NCBI GenBank assembly: GCA_024500155.1
Contig: CM044867.1
Span: 25,803,632-25,867,631 of the forward strand
DNA length: 64,000 nucleotides
Source: Chenopodium formosanum
Lineage: Eukaryota > Streptophyta > Magnoliopsida > Caryophyllales > Amaranthaceae
Reading direction: 5' to 3'
In this document: positions 45,312 through 59,300 of the stretch, piece after piece
How the letters are laid out: the number at the start of each line of letters is the position of its first letter
Position numbering within the stretch: position 1 is the first letter of the stretch
Position numbers and translations under genes: made by a program
Notes under the pieces: model-generated
Told to the model about the DNA's origin: nothing
What the model saw: only the letters and a program-made list of their open reading frames with translations
The model's database searches: none

Positions 45312-47285
45312 TCATAAATTCATATCAGTCGGCTGATCGGAGGGCTTATTTGAGCTGTCCTGATCCATTTTAACACAGGCTTCTGGTTGATCTGAGCCCA
45401 AATTTGGAGCCTACAAGTGAGATGAAAGTAAACAAGTAAGCCACCTATAACAGGTAAAGTAAGTCTCAAATGCTTGACAGACTCAAAAAAGGTAGATGAT
45501 TTGACATCAGTTCACCTTCAAAGATGTATTTCCTGTATTATAAGAGACGACCATGTCTCTTGCATGATCTACAGGCTCTTTGACATCCTCCTGAAACACA
45601 TAATAACAGCAAACCAATAAGTTGCTCCTCTACGACCTCAATAAATCTAAAATAATTATAATCTTTCAGGTCACCATCACTAGTACCACGAGGTACAGCC
45701 AAGTAATGAGTTTCATCTTTATGCCACAGATAGAAAAGTGTCTTGATGTCTTGGTGCTTATTGATGTATTTAGATAAGCTCACACCTTTAGAAAAAGGGC
45801 TTTTTATAATGTACCAAGTCCAAACAGGAGAAAGTTTCTCTCTATTGAAACACAATTACATGTTAATACAACCCAGAGGAAGGGAAATTATAAGATCACA
45901 TAAGAGTCCGGAAAGAGAGTATGCTATTCCTTGGTGCAGGTACATGCATAGCAAGAAAACCACCCAATGTTACTGCTTACTAAGATGCCACGCCAAATGC
46001 AACATTAAGGTAAACAATGCTGGCGATACGCAAGGATGAGGGGAAAAGCAGAAGGGGCAGCCCAAGCAATGCCAAAAAAACAAAAAAACCCAAAACCATA
46101 AAAAGCCAAAAAATAACCAAAGAAGAACATCGCAAGACTACATGCCAGATTGAGCTTGCTTTCCGAGTGATGTAGTTACAAGTAGGCTATACAATAAAAA
46201 TTAAGGTACGTATACCGGACACAGGTACATACATACCTGAGTGATTAGACCATGGATCAAATTATAGGACATGGGATGGGAACTCTTAAATTTGGATATT
46301 GGGAATAGGGATGTCATTCTAAACAAATTTTTTTTTTTCAAAATAATCAGAATGTAAGCAGACTTTAAACAGCTTTTTTATTCTCAAACTTTTATCCAAT
46401 TGATTATCTTGTAATGCCCTTGTTAGCCAACCCCAGATCATTTTGGGACCAAGGCTTTGTTGTTGTAGAAATCCGAATATATACAAACTAATTGAGTATA
46501 AGATAATAAGTCCCCTAAAGCTGCTAAGAGGAGGCTCCCATCTTTACTTGGGGATTAAGTATATGTGGCAAGGTCAAGTGTCATGTATGGAAACCTTACC
46601 AATATCCTTGCAGCATTCTGTGGTATATTCCAAGTCAAAGTGGGCATTGCAACTTTGCAAGTGGGAAATTCTATTTGCTAAACTTGGGATCAAACATTAG
46701 GCGGATCACTTCTCTGGGAACATCTAAATATCTAATGGACATTTGGATGGCGACGTACTAAATTACTCAAACTTGGAAAAAGTTAAACCAAGAAAAGAAA
46801 CAAATTTTCTGTGACTTTTAACAGACAACATTTCAAGAGTCACACATAATATTGCACAATAAGACTACTTTTCAAAAGATATGTAAGGAGAAACTCTTCC
46901 TCAAAATATTGCCAACAATTCAAATAGAAGAAGGTGCATTGAAACTTGTAGAAGCCATAGAACATTTTGATTTCTTTTTTTTTCTTTTGGTTACTCATTT
47001 TGCTTATCTTTAAGAAATATTTTTGCATGAGTTCATCAGGTTGTCCAGCTTAAGAAATGTATTGAACTCAATAAAATGCTTATTGTAATAGTTGAAATAA
47101 TTATAGAATATATGGTGAATGGAAACTCCTAAATGGCTAAACTAGTTTTTCATATGCTTAGGAAGAATAATTCATACGATTGTAAGTAATGTCCTTATAC
47201 TTCTTCCGTTTTTTAATTAGATGCATCACTTTCTATTTATGAAAGTTTCAATTTAGATGCATCACTTTCTCTATTAGTCAATAAA

Positions 47286-47317
<32 letters not shown>

Positions 47318-50300
47318 CATATCACATGAGCCCTCTTTATTTTCTCTCTCTCTCTCTCTACTCCAAAAATTGCCTAGGAGTCCATGATTTCAAAAGTGAT
47401 GTATCTAATAAAAAACGGAGGAAGTATTAAATAAGTTAATTACCTCTGATTTATAGTTTGTTACCTTCACGTGCTTACGATTCCTTTCAATTTCTAGGTT
47501 TGTTTGCACTTTGGATGGTGTTTCATTCACAGGTTGATGGTTCATCCTTAAAGTTGGTCCACAACTCGCATTAATTCATAATTATTCAACCCAGAGGCTT
47601 GCATAAGGACACATAAGTTGTGTCCATAACTATGCTTTTTTCTTATATCATTTCCATTAATATCCCAAACACAACAGACCATTGATTACCTTATTTCTGT
47701 GTGCTTCAAAAGAGCTAATGTTTCAGTGCTAGTTTCTCTTTTTTTCCCGTAATTCCCATAACTATTATATTGGGCAGAAAAGGCAAAAAGAAAAAAAGTA
47801 TACAACCACCCCGCTCAAAATTTGCAATAAAGGCAAAAGAAAAAAAAGGATGCAACCACCCCGCTCAAACTATGCAATAAAGGAAAAAGAAGTTCAAGTA
47901 CATAGATACACCAATCTGGCTACACAATCACAAGCTAAAGGCGGCGAAGCATTAAGACTTTTACTGCCTAGAAAGAAATAAATTATCTACACTCTACATG
48001 AAGCAATAAAAGGAATTGAAGGTAGTGATGACATATGTCAATGCAGCATTGCAAGTTCAGCAGACCTGGGTGCATCCTCACTGATTTTGATATCAGAATA
48101 TACTTTATGCATCAATTGACAAGAGAACTAAAAAAGTTTCAGCTTATAATCACTCAACAGACATTAGTGTTTCCCCAAATACCTGGATGCATAATCACCC
48201 CTATAATTATGTCTAGGGCTGTACCGGTCCAAAACAGGACCGGACCTGAATGGACCGGGACCTGAATCCTTGATTTTTAAGGACCGGAGACCGGACCTGA
48301 ATCAACAGGTCCAGAAAATCAAGTCCGGTCCGGGTTTGGACCTGAATAGATCTGATTATTGATTTTTTTTTTCGTTTTTTTTATAATATTTGCTGAGCTG
48401 TTTAGACCTGTTTGGACCTATTTAGACCTGTTTGGACCAATTATGGACCTGTTTAAAAAAAAAAAGTAGCTTTACCGGTTTCAGGTCCGGACTTGAAAAT
48501 TCCGGGTTTTACCCAGACCGAACCTGAAACCCGGAATCCTTGAATTTCAAGGACCGAGACTAGACCTGAATCTACAGGTCCGGTCTCAACAGGTCCGTTT
48601 CAGGTCGGTTTTTAGGTCCGGGCCAGTTTTTGTACACCCCTTGTCCATGCCTCAAAAAGAAATATTCTAGTTAACCAAAGAAAGGTTCAAACTTCAAGGA
48701 TAAAATTGCCCGAAATAAGTTAAAACCATAGCACAGACTATACACAGCAAATCAACCTCAAGATAGCTAGAGACATACCGAATCTTTAAGATCAGGCTCC
48801 ATAATCTCTCTCTTCACTCTGCTTCGTATTGACAAGGGACTGCGCCAAGTAAACCAAGTATATGTAACACAAAACTGAGATCGGCAAAAAAAAAACAAGA
48901 GATTAAATGTTAAAATAGCAAAGGAAAATCGATTTTACACACCGGTCATCATCAACCTCCATATCAGAATCTGGATCCCATCTTCGATCTGGATCTTGTT
49001 GATCTTCATCTTCCTGAACAGTAGCAAAAACTTCACGATCAATACACAACTACAACAATGCTTAGTAGCATATGCGAATTTAAGGGATCTGCTTCCCGTG
49101 TCTAGAAAAAAAAAGTATGATATTTAGGGTGATTTTTTTTTTTTTTTTTTTTATTTTTTTTATTTTTACTGGAACAATCCAATTAAGTTGCAACATAATC
49201 AATCCTCATAAAAATAGTGTCTGTCGCTCAATTAGGCCACAAAAATAACTCCATGAGGTTCCATTCAGGCCACAACTAATTTTCTATAATAGGGACATCG
49301 CCATCCAATTTATACTATAGAACATGGTAAAACTCGACTTCCACTGCATAACAAACGCATTGTAAGCCGTGAATTCACGACAACCCCACAATGCCCACAA
49401 AAGTGGTACCACATCATTATTGTGAATGTGACCACAACTAAAAAAAGGCATGCTTTAGAAACCTTAAAGAGGCCTACATCATTACCCCAATGCTTCCAGC
49501 AAAGCTTTCACTTCAAATAGTATAAACGAGGGGGGAATTCAGATGCAAGCAAACTTACGCCTACTAAACCACTTGAAAGCTTTGGAATTGGCTATGTTGT
49601 GTTCATGATGATTTCTGTGTTTTCAAAGGCACCAGAGGAAAAAAGGATCAAGACACGCAAGAATAAGCGCTGGAAGAAACAAGATCTAACATGACATTAG
49701 CAACAACATTGTCTCCAGGTCATAAGAATTTCTAGGTTAGAAGTAATCTAGAGTATATTTGAGCATCATACACATCTGTCTCCTAGCAAAATTGTGTCAG
49801 GTAAGACTACTGTACACAAGGATTTATTTCTCAGTCTACATAAAGTCCATAAAAGTTGCAAATGGATCACTAACAAACCTTAAACTATCCTAGCTATCCA
49901 ATAGCAGCTCCTAATTCTCACATAGATTCTCAACTCAAATATCCAAAGCCCTAGAGTAGCTTCACCACTTAAGTACTTAACCCTTCTTAACATATAGACT
50001 TATCTAGCAATCATTATGCTTGCCCCTCTTTTTCTTCTACCAACAATTTCTCTTATCTAGCCCCACATCTCTCTCAATAATGTCTCTTTCCACACATCTC
50101 CTCATCTGATGGACCCTTCAAGGCTCATAAACACTAACCCGTGACCCGTCTCTATCTGCAAAATTTAGACATGCATTCTTTGGAAATCAATAGTGAGGAG
50201 GTTGATGGATCAGATGATGTTTTTTTACATAATTACATGCATGTTATTACCAGGTTACCTTTTACAGAATCTTAGGGCTCTCCTATTTCTACAAGATGCA

Positions 50301-53300
50301 ATCAGTGGACTTGAAAAGTATCAACTAGGCAACAATTGACTAGGATATTAGTAGAACTTAGTACTGGGTGGACATGTCTTATTGTTGAGGACAGCATACT
50401 AATTTGCCATATTACTGCCTCAAAGAGATAACCTTGACGATGTCACCTAGTAGTAACAAGTCACATGATAGGTAAAGAAACTTTCATGAAAAAAATAATA
50501 ATTATAATTAGCTATGAGCTATGAGCTATCTACAAAAACAGTTTCAAAGCCTAACATGCCAAAGAAAAATTTAAACCATGTAGCATGTTTATTTTTGGTT
50601 AAAAGAAGACATTAGATAATTTTAGATAAAACAAAAATGATGGTCGTAATTGGATAAATATATATTGATTGGCTTTGACTTTTGTTTTTCTATCTTGGTT
50701 TCACATGAGAGGGTGTCTAGTCCCAGGTTTCACAAATTGATTCTTCTAATCAATAAAATAAAATCTAATATACTTAGGTTTCTCACCCAAGAGGCAAGCG
50801 ACTCCTAATTTATTATAATACTCTATACTAGCATTGCATAGTTAAGGACAGACTTAAGCAGCAGATTTTTATCTATGTTATTTTAATAGCAAGCAAATCT
50901 AGGGACAAAAGATGTTTTACCCATGATTGAGGAAAAGAAATCAAACTCCATTAAGTAGGGGAAAAAAGGTCAAACAAAGAAGAAAAACAAATTAAAATCA
51001 GGACTTAAAATCCACCAAAAACTAAATGGGGAAAAATACAAGAACTCAAATCCCTCATCTCATCGAAATTAGACATGATAAGGTATGTGATAAAAACAGT
51101 CCCAAAGAAAGCCATAATTAACAAATTAATCCCCACAGAAAACCAAAGAGGCAAACATCAGCCTTGGAATTAACTCCAACAAAAGCATTGGCATAACAGC
51201 AATGAAAGCAGATTGTACAGTATTTTATGGTCCTTGCATGGTTATATCTTGCAAACTTCATAAACAATTACATCATAAATGTAGAAGCACAATGAAGACC
51301 TAACAAACTGTACAAAGTACAAACTCTACCTAGAACACCACTGCCTAACAATGAAAAACGGATGATTCTAAAGCTCCTCACTACGAAGCATCATTTTCAC
51401 ATGAGGAGATGGAGCCTAGTTTGGTATCTGAGATGCAATTTGCCACAAGCATTGAGTTTTCCCAAATAGGCAACTAAAACAAAAGCTCTCACCCACTTTG
51501 GACCCTTGGCGTTCAAATAAAAGTTAAAAGAGGGAAAAATTGTGAGCTGTGAATTTCTTGCAAGGTTTTTATGAAAAGAATGACAAGTAAATGACATTGA
51601 GGAATCAACCAACCATGCTCTTCTATAATAGGGATCATGATACTAAACGAAATCAATTAATCACAATGATCCCTCCAAATCTGAAACATCCAAGAAAAGT
51701 TATCACCTAAGATAGCTTTAAATATGAGAGTGTTTGTCTGTTTTGGTTGACAAAGCAAAAGGAAACTAAAAGGTTGCTCTTCAACCCAAGAATTCACTTA
51801 GAAAAAATATTACATATAAATAATAAAAAAAAAGTTGCTTCCTATTTACACCTTGTAGTTGACCATGGGAAATAAGGATTGTGAAATCTGTGAAAGGGAC
51901 TTACAAGGGCTAGTAAAGGATCCTATTAGTTATTACACTTGATCCCAGTCATTCTTTTGAGGACAATACCTACTTCACACTTGATCTATCCCAAATTAGT
52001 TATAAAACTTCCTCTTTCATTTGTCTAACATTAGTTATTACACTATTTTATTGGCAATGGTCACATTATTTTTTTAATACATCTCTCTTTCTACTACCAG
52101 GAATTTATGGCTTACTCTATCTCACATTTGGAAAATATCCCACTATAATTTACCACATCACCTTCTTTTATAAATAATACTCCACTGTAGCCTTTAAGAT
52201 GCATTTTTCCAATAAAACAATAATCGAAAACATATAACTATCACCATAGAATTTGTGCCATTATAAGTGTAAGAACTAATCAGAGACAAAAGAAGTATCG
52301 TTCTAAGCGAAAGAGAATACACCACAAAAATTTTCCAATAAGGAGATTTTTTGTAAAAACCAAATTCCTAAACTTAGGCTTCTGTCTTCCTAACAAAAAC
52401 GTTCCCAGCCAACAAGATGATCTCTCTTCTCCAACTCCAGACCACAAAAATATATCTTGCAGACTACTCCTATGTTCTAGCTACAGCCATCACAAAAGCA
52501 AATAATATAGAGATAAAAGTTCCAGAGAACCCCCTCCTTCCCACCGACTCAATGGTTGGCAAAACATAATGGGAAAAATCAAAGTGAATTTTGGGGCCAA
52601 ACTAAAAAAAAAAACACAAAACCACAAATGCTTTAGCTATATTGTAATAATCAAGGGGACAATACTCTGCCTAAACAACACTCCCCATCCATACAACATA
52701 TTAAGATTCCTTCATCAACTGACAAGAAAATTTTCATTTAAATTCATTTTACAACCCTCCAAACATGTATTATTCCCAGCCATTGAAGATTAGATACATT
52801 TCAAACAACAAACAGATAGGTGAAAAGCAATTTAGAACACTATGCAGCAGCACTCCTAGACAAGGATACTAATAACAAAACCCTTCTTGCACATAAATTA
52901 CAAGTTAACAGCTTACTCAGCCAACAAAGAAAAAGCCTTGTGCCTTTAGCATTACCCCATAATTTACAATATTTTCCCATCCAATTATAGTCTGACCCCT
53001 TGAAAGATACCATATGCATGATGCATCCATGGAATTAAAACTTGGCCGCTCTACACGCTTTATAACGGGTTTGGGCCTATCCATTCCAAGAAATGCCATT
53101 ATATAATAGCACATTGAAAATCACATCCAACTCACCGTGGGCGTGACGGCCATTACATAACGATAGAATGGCGTTCTATAACCATTTTTATAAATGTAGC
53201 TGCCATTATATTTAAGTAAGAAGAAGAAGAAGAAGAAGATAGACTTAATGGAAAAATAAAGTAGATTTGATATTCAACATAATTTCCAGATCTAAGGTTT

Positions 53301-56300
53301 GAAAGTAAAACCCTGGATCTGCTAATTAAATAACAAGAACCATCATCAAAAAAGGAAGAAAGATATTGGGACATGACTTTACCTAGCTCAAAAGCACAAT
53401 GACTATTGTTACTAATCCTCCCATTCATGAATCTTACAAAAAAAATATACACCAAAAACCTTATGACTTCTAAGGATTTTTATTTTCAAAACGAGGCATC
53501 TCAATTCAGATAGTGAGATAAATAAGGATTATATGAGTTAAACTAAATTTCAAGAGAAACAGAACCAAGATTAATTTCCAAAGAGCTGAAAATAGCATAA
53601 ACAGAGGAAGGGATCAATCAATTCATTCCATAATAAGGAAAGATAAGAACTGCAAAATAGGAGACACCTTATGAAAGGTGATATCTCCATGAATCTAAAA
53701 AACTCCCAATTTTTGAATCAGGGTGATATTCTTAAAAAGACAAAGGGACAATAAATTGCCAATCGTAGCACAAGCAGAGAGTAAGTATAACTACTTAACT
53801 AGACATCATGATGACACAATACAGGTGTCAACAGAATTCCTGCCAGTTTATATAATCAATGTCAACAGGGTTTTCTATCAACCCAAAGTCAGGTTGTATT
53901 CTAGCAAAGCAAAGTTATTCACCAGACTCATAAACAAGACAAATGTTCATATTAGTCAGCAGGACAGTATTTCAATGATTGCAAGTCTCATTGCTACATG
54001 GTATTGCCGTATCAGTGAAGAGAGATACACAAACAGAGTTTAATGTTTTCCAGTATCACCTATAAGGCTATAAATATGATTTGTTAAGTACATATAATGA
54101 ATGAAGCATAATATATTTACCTCGTGGAGATCAGTATCAGGAGGACGCTCCTGGAATGGAACGCTTGGTGCATGCTGTAGGGTTGAGAGGTATTCAAGAA
54201 GCTTGGCTCTAATTTCATCCAACATAGGGCGTGAGTTCTTGTTTTCCATATTACTTGGAGCAACATGGAGAGTATAGTCTGGACCAAAATATTCAAAGTA
54301 CTCGTGTTGTGGCATCTTATCATCAAGTTCAATCCCAAGGGCAACACCAGTCTGCAATAGCAATAATAAGTTATCAATAAAGACATAAGAAAGGGGCAGT
54401 TAGCCTTAAATTATTCTTACTTTTTTCTTTTTTCTTTATATGAAAGCAGAAAAATCATGCATAGTTGTTGCATTCAGCTTAGCAACCTTGTCATGATTCC
54501 TCAATAAGAAGAAACAAATCTTACAAGCAATGAAGACGTCAATGAGATTCTAATGCACATTCATGAACAATAAATTTACAAATTCAAGAAGAGTCCTATG
54601 GGCAACAGTGAACAGTGTGCACAAATACAATAGTGATAACATTATAACACTCAAACACAATAAATCATCATATAATTTAGAAAAATTTGTCAAAAAAATC
54701 TTTTAAAAGCACCATTTTGCGAAGGAAAAAAAAAAACCTTCTAAAAGCTTTTTGGTTAAAAAAAAAACCCCCGATTTTTAACACTTTGACAAAAGAAAAC
54801 CCGATTGTGAATTTTTTTTGTTAAAGTAAGCCTAGTGCCCCTAATACACTTAATTAACCTCTAATTTTCTTTAATTAACTTCTAACTCTTAATTATTTAA
54901 TAATTACATTAATTTATAAATTAAAAACAAAAAACAAAAACCACCGCCCCACCACCATCCAACCACCCTTTTCCACTCACCTAGCAGGCGGCAGCCCACA
55001 CCCCAACTAAGCCGCCGCCTGGAACCCCCTACTGCCACCCCCGGCGACCCACCTTCACCGGCGATGGGCAACCCATCTAGCTTAACCCTCGTCCGCCACT
55101 TTCTTTCTCCTACCTTCCACCTCCATCTTCCCCTCTACCAAATTCCTCAACCTCAAAATCCTCCAAACTCTTCTTCTCCACCACCATCAAATCTCTCTCT
55201 TCTCCCACCCTTTCCCAAGACGATCTCAACAAAAATCGCCGCCAAAGCACCGCCGCATTCGTTATTGCCAGAATCGGAGAACACCTTGAGTTTAGGGTTT
55301 AGGAAGGTGGGTGGTCGCTAGCGAGGATAAGAAGGAAAGGGAGGGTCGGGCGGCGGTGGAGGTAGGTTGCGGAGGGTGGGGGGATCTAGGCGACAGGCTC
55401 GAGAGGGGAGGAAGCTGGTTGTAGGGGAGGGGGAGGGGAGATGGTGGGTTTGGGGGTTGGTGATTTTTTTTATAGATTAAATTCATCTTTTAAATAATTA
55501 GGTGGGTTAAAGGGTAATTAGAAGAAATGAAAGGATATTTGAGAGTACTTAAGTAAATTAGAGAGTAATTAGGTAAACAGGTTTCTCTTTGCAAAAAAAA
55601 TCAACGTGATGGTTTTTTTTTTTTTACCAAAAACCTTTTAAAAGATTTTTTTGACAAGTTTTCCTATAATTTTATAAAACAAGTATAATATAAAGTATAG
55701 GATTAAATCTAATAGAGTTTTAAAATATACTCCATATCCGATACATTTTGGGAAAAGTAGAATACATAAGGTATGTTGTATTGTGCGAGCCGGTGAGAAA
55801 GTGAAATGATAAAATTAAAAATATTTTATTACATTAATATTGGGTAGTAAGGGTGGCAAGCATTGCAAACAAAAGGAAAATCGCCAACGTTGGCTTGGAC
55901 AAGTAAGACAAAGACCCGAGAGTGCACTGGTACAAATGGTGGAAGAGTGGGACCATGGAGGGGTTAAACGAGGGAGAGGGGGACCGAAAATGACTTTTTT
56001 TTTTTTTTTGAAGAAAGAACCGAAAATGACTTGGTTGGAAGGAATTAGGAAAGATATGAAATTTATGGATTTGCACGAGGATGAGATATTGGATCATAAG
56101 GGATGGTGGAAGATTTTGGTCGATGACTACATGGAATAATCACTTTTGGTTCATGTAGCTGACCCCACTTATGGGATGAAGGCTTAGGTTGATAGATTGA
56201 ACATTGGGTAGTTACACTTCTCAATTGCAGTGTTCACTTGCTGATGACTTATAATTTGATGTGGTAAATATAACTATTTTCTATTTTAAGGGACAATAAC

Positions 56301-59300
56301 TTTCCTTTGTACATGAGAGATATGCACATGGATACCGTCCGTGTAAACTACATCCGCCATTGGATTGTAGGATGCATTTGAGCAGAACTGCACTTCACCA
56401 CGTCACAATTTACCATCAACTCAGCCCCAACAAGCAGTGAAGATAAGTGGTTAGCTTGAGCCAAAGATAAGCACAGCTGAGAAGACTTCACAGCACAGAG
56501 CTGAAAGAAATCGGAAAGCTGCCAATCACTTGTATTCCACTTTGCAGTATGTTCTATCATCGTATTATATAAGAATTAAGACAAAAGAGTTGGCAGCAAG
56601 AGCCTTCAGATAAATGCCTCAAGGAGGAACAATTATCCCTGGATATAAATTGTCGCACTACTCTCCAAAAAAGTTTAATAACCAATTCAAGTAAACAATG
56701 TAATCCACCATAGCATGTAATGTTTCCCAAAAGACAGTATTACATTAAAATGTGAAGAATCAATATAATTATTCATGTATGTAAAATTTCAAAACACTAA
56801 GACTTAACCCGATGAAATAAATGTATTTATCCAGTAAATATGAGCAATGTAAAGACTATAAACATCACCGGTCAAACTTCCCAATCCAAAATTGGCAGGC
56901 CTAAGTTATCCTTCAAAGAAATATTACACCAATCCATTTTAATAGAGTAATTATATTTGGTGAATATCAATCAATCAATCAAAGCCTTAATCCCAAAAGT
57001 GGGGTCGGCTAACATGAACCAAATTTGATTATTCCGTGTAGTCATCAACATAAATCTTTCTCCTCCATCCCTTACGATCCAAAACTTCATCCTCACGTAA
57101 ATCCATGCACTTCATATCCTTCCTCACTCCTTCCAACCAAGTCATCTTTGGTCTCCCTCTTCCTCGTTTAATCCCTCCATGGTCCCACTCTTCCACTCTT
57201 CGCACCGGTGCACCCTCGGGTCTCCGTCTTACATGTCCAAACCAACGCAGACGATTTTCCCTTAATTTATCTACAATGCCCGCCACACCTACTTTCTTGC
57301 GAATGACCTCATTTCTGATTCTATCTCTTAAAGTGTTTCCACACATCCACCTTAACATGCGCATTTCCGTAACCTCCATCTTTTTAATATGCTCTTTCTT
57401 AGAAGCCCAACATTCTGTACCATAGAGCAACACTGGTCTTATGGCAGTCCTGTAGAATTTTCCCTTCAACTTTAAGGGAATGTTGCGGTCGCATAGCACT
57501 CCCGTGGCCGCTCTCCATTTAAGCCACCCTGACTTAATCCTGTGGGTCACGTCTTGATCAATGTCACCATTCTTCTGGATGATCGACCCTAGGTACTTAA
57601 AACATTCACTCATGGTCAAATCCTTTCCATCCAAACTCACCACTTCATTGCTTGTCCCCCTCTGAGTGCCAAAACGACATACCAAATATTCAGTCTTACT
57701 CCGACTTAGCTTAAACCCTCTAGATTCCAACCTTTGCCTCCATTGCTCCAACTTGACATTAACCCCATCCTTAGTCTCATCCACCAAAACGATATCATCT
57801 GCGAACAGCATACACCATGGAACCTCATCTTGAATTGGTCTAGTTAATTCGTCTAGAACCGTTGCAAAAAGAAAAGGGCTTAATGCAGACCCTTGATGCA
57901 ATCCGATTGTAATAGGGAAATCTTTTGTCAACCCTCCGCATGTCCTCACATTTGTTGACACATCCCGATACATATCCTTAACTAGGTCTACATACCTTCG
58001 TGGGATACCTTTCTTCAACATTGCCCACCAAAGTATCTCTCTTGGCACCTTGTCATATGCCTTCTCTAAATCAATAAAGACCATATGAAGATCTTTCTTC
58101 TTTACCCTATAAAACTCCATCATTTGTCTTATCAAATGGATTGCCTCCATAGTAGATCTCCCAGGCATAAAACCAAATTGGTTATCTGAAATGCTTGTGC
58201 ATGCCCTCAACCTTTGTTCAATCACCCTTTCCCACAACTTCATAGTATGGCTCATAAGCTTAATTCCTCGATAGTTAGAACAATCTTGAGCGTCTCCTTT
58301 GTTTTTATAAACCGGGACCAAGGTGCTCTTCCTCCAATCTTGTGGGATCCTTGTAGCCGTCCATATCTTGTTGAAAAGGTTTGTTAACCAATCAATACCA
58401 ATCTTACCCAAACACCTCCACGCCTCTATCGGTACCCCATCAGGGCCAACCACCTTCTTAGGTTTCATCTTCCTCAGTGCAATTTCCACCTCTACTCTCC
58501 TAATCCTTCGCACATACTCCATGTTGATTTCTTCATCACTCATAGAGGTATCTCCTATCACAACTCCATTACTTCCATTAAATAATTCATCGAAGTACCC
58601 CTTCCACCTGTCCTTGATGCCCTCCTCTTGCACTAGGACCATTTGGTTCTTATCTTTGACACACTTCACCATGCCAATATCCTTCCTTGCCTCTTGTCTT
58701 CTCTTTGCCATCTTATAAATGATCCTTTCTCCCTCCTTGGAATCAAGCTTTTCATAAACCTCCTGATATGCCTTTTCTTTTGCTTGGCGAACAGCTGCCT
58801 TTGCCTTACTCTTAGCCTCCTTATACGCTGCAAAGGTTTCATCACTCCTACATTTTCCTAAGGCTTGATAGCATTCCCTTTTTTGCTTAATTACTGCTTT
58901 CACCTCTTCATTCCACCACGAAGTATCTCTCTGTACCGAAGTTCTTCCCCTTACTTCCCCTAAGACCTCTTTGGCCACTCTTAGGAAACAGTTCTTCATT
59001 CGTAACCAGGTCATGTCCGGATCCACCTCTCCATCCCAATCCGCTTCTTCAATTACCTTTTCTGTAAAAACCTTAGCTTTTGCATCCCTTAACAAATTTA
59101 CAATTAAACTTTGGAACAGGATTATTTCATTAAAGACATTTGACATACTATAAATTAAATTCCAGTAAGATGAATCCGATCAATTAAATGCAAGTAATAA
59201 ACGTAATGATGTCTAATGATACTCCAAAAACATGATCCACATCAGGAAATTTACTTTAAAAGGGATATGTGAACATTGATGTCTTACAAGGAAGATCATC

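Larger units (their letters stand above)
45591..48778 (-). other. Deacetylase intron, 3.2 kb
   Basis: Contains an RTE LINE tail (46421..46467), a Stowaway MITE (47200..47424) and a CCGG-rich repeat (48214..48641). Nothing coding recognised in the rest. Confidence 0.7.
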
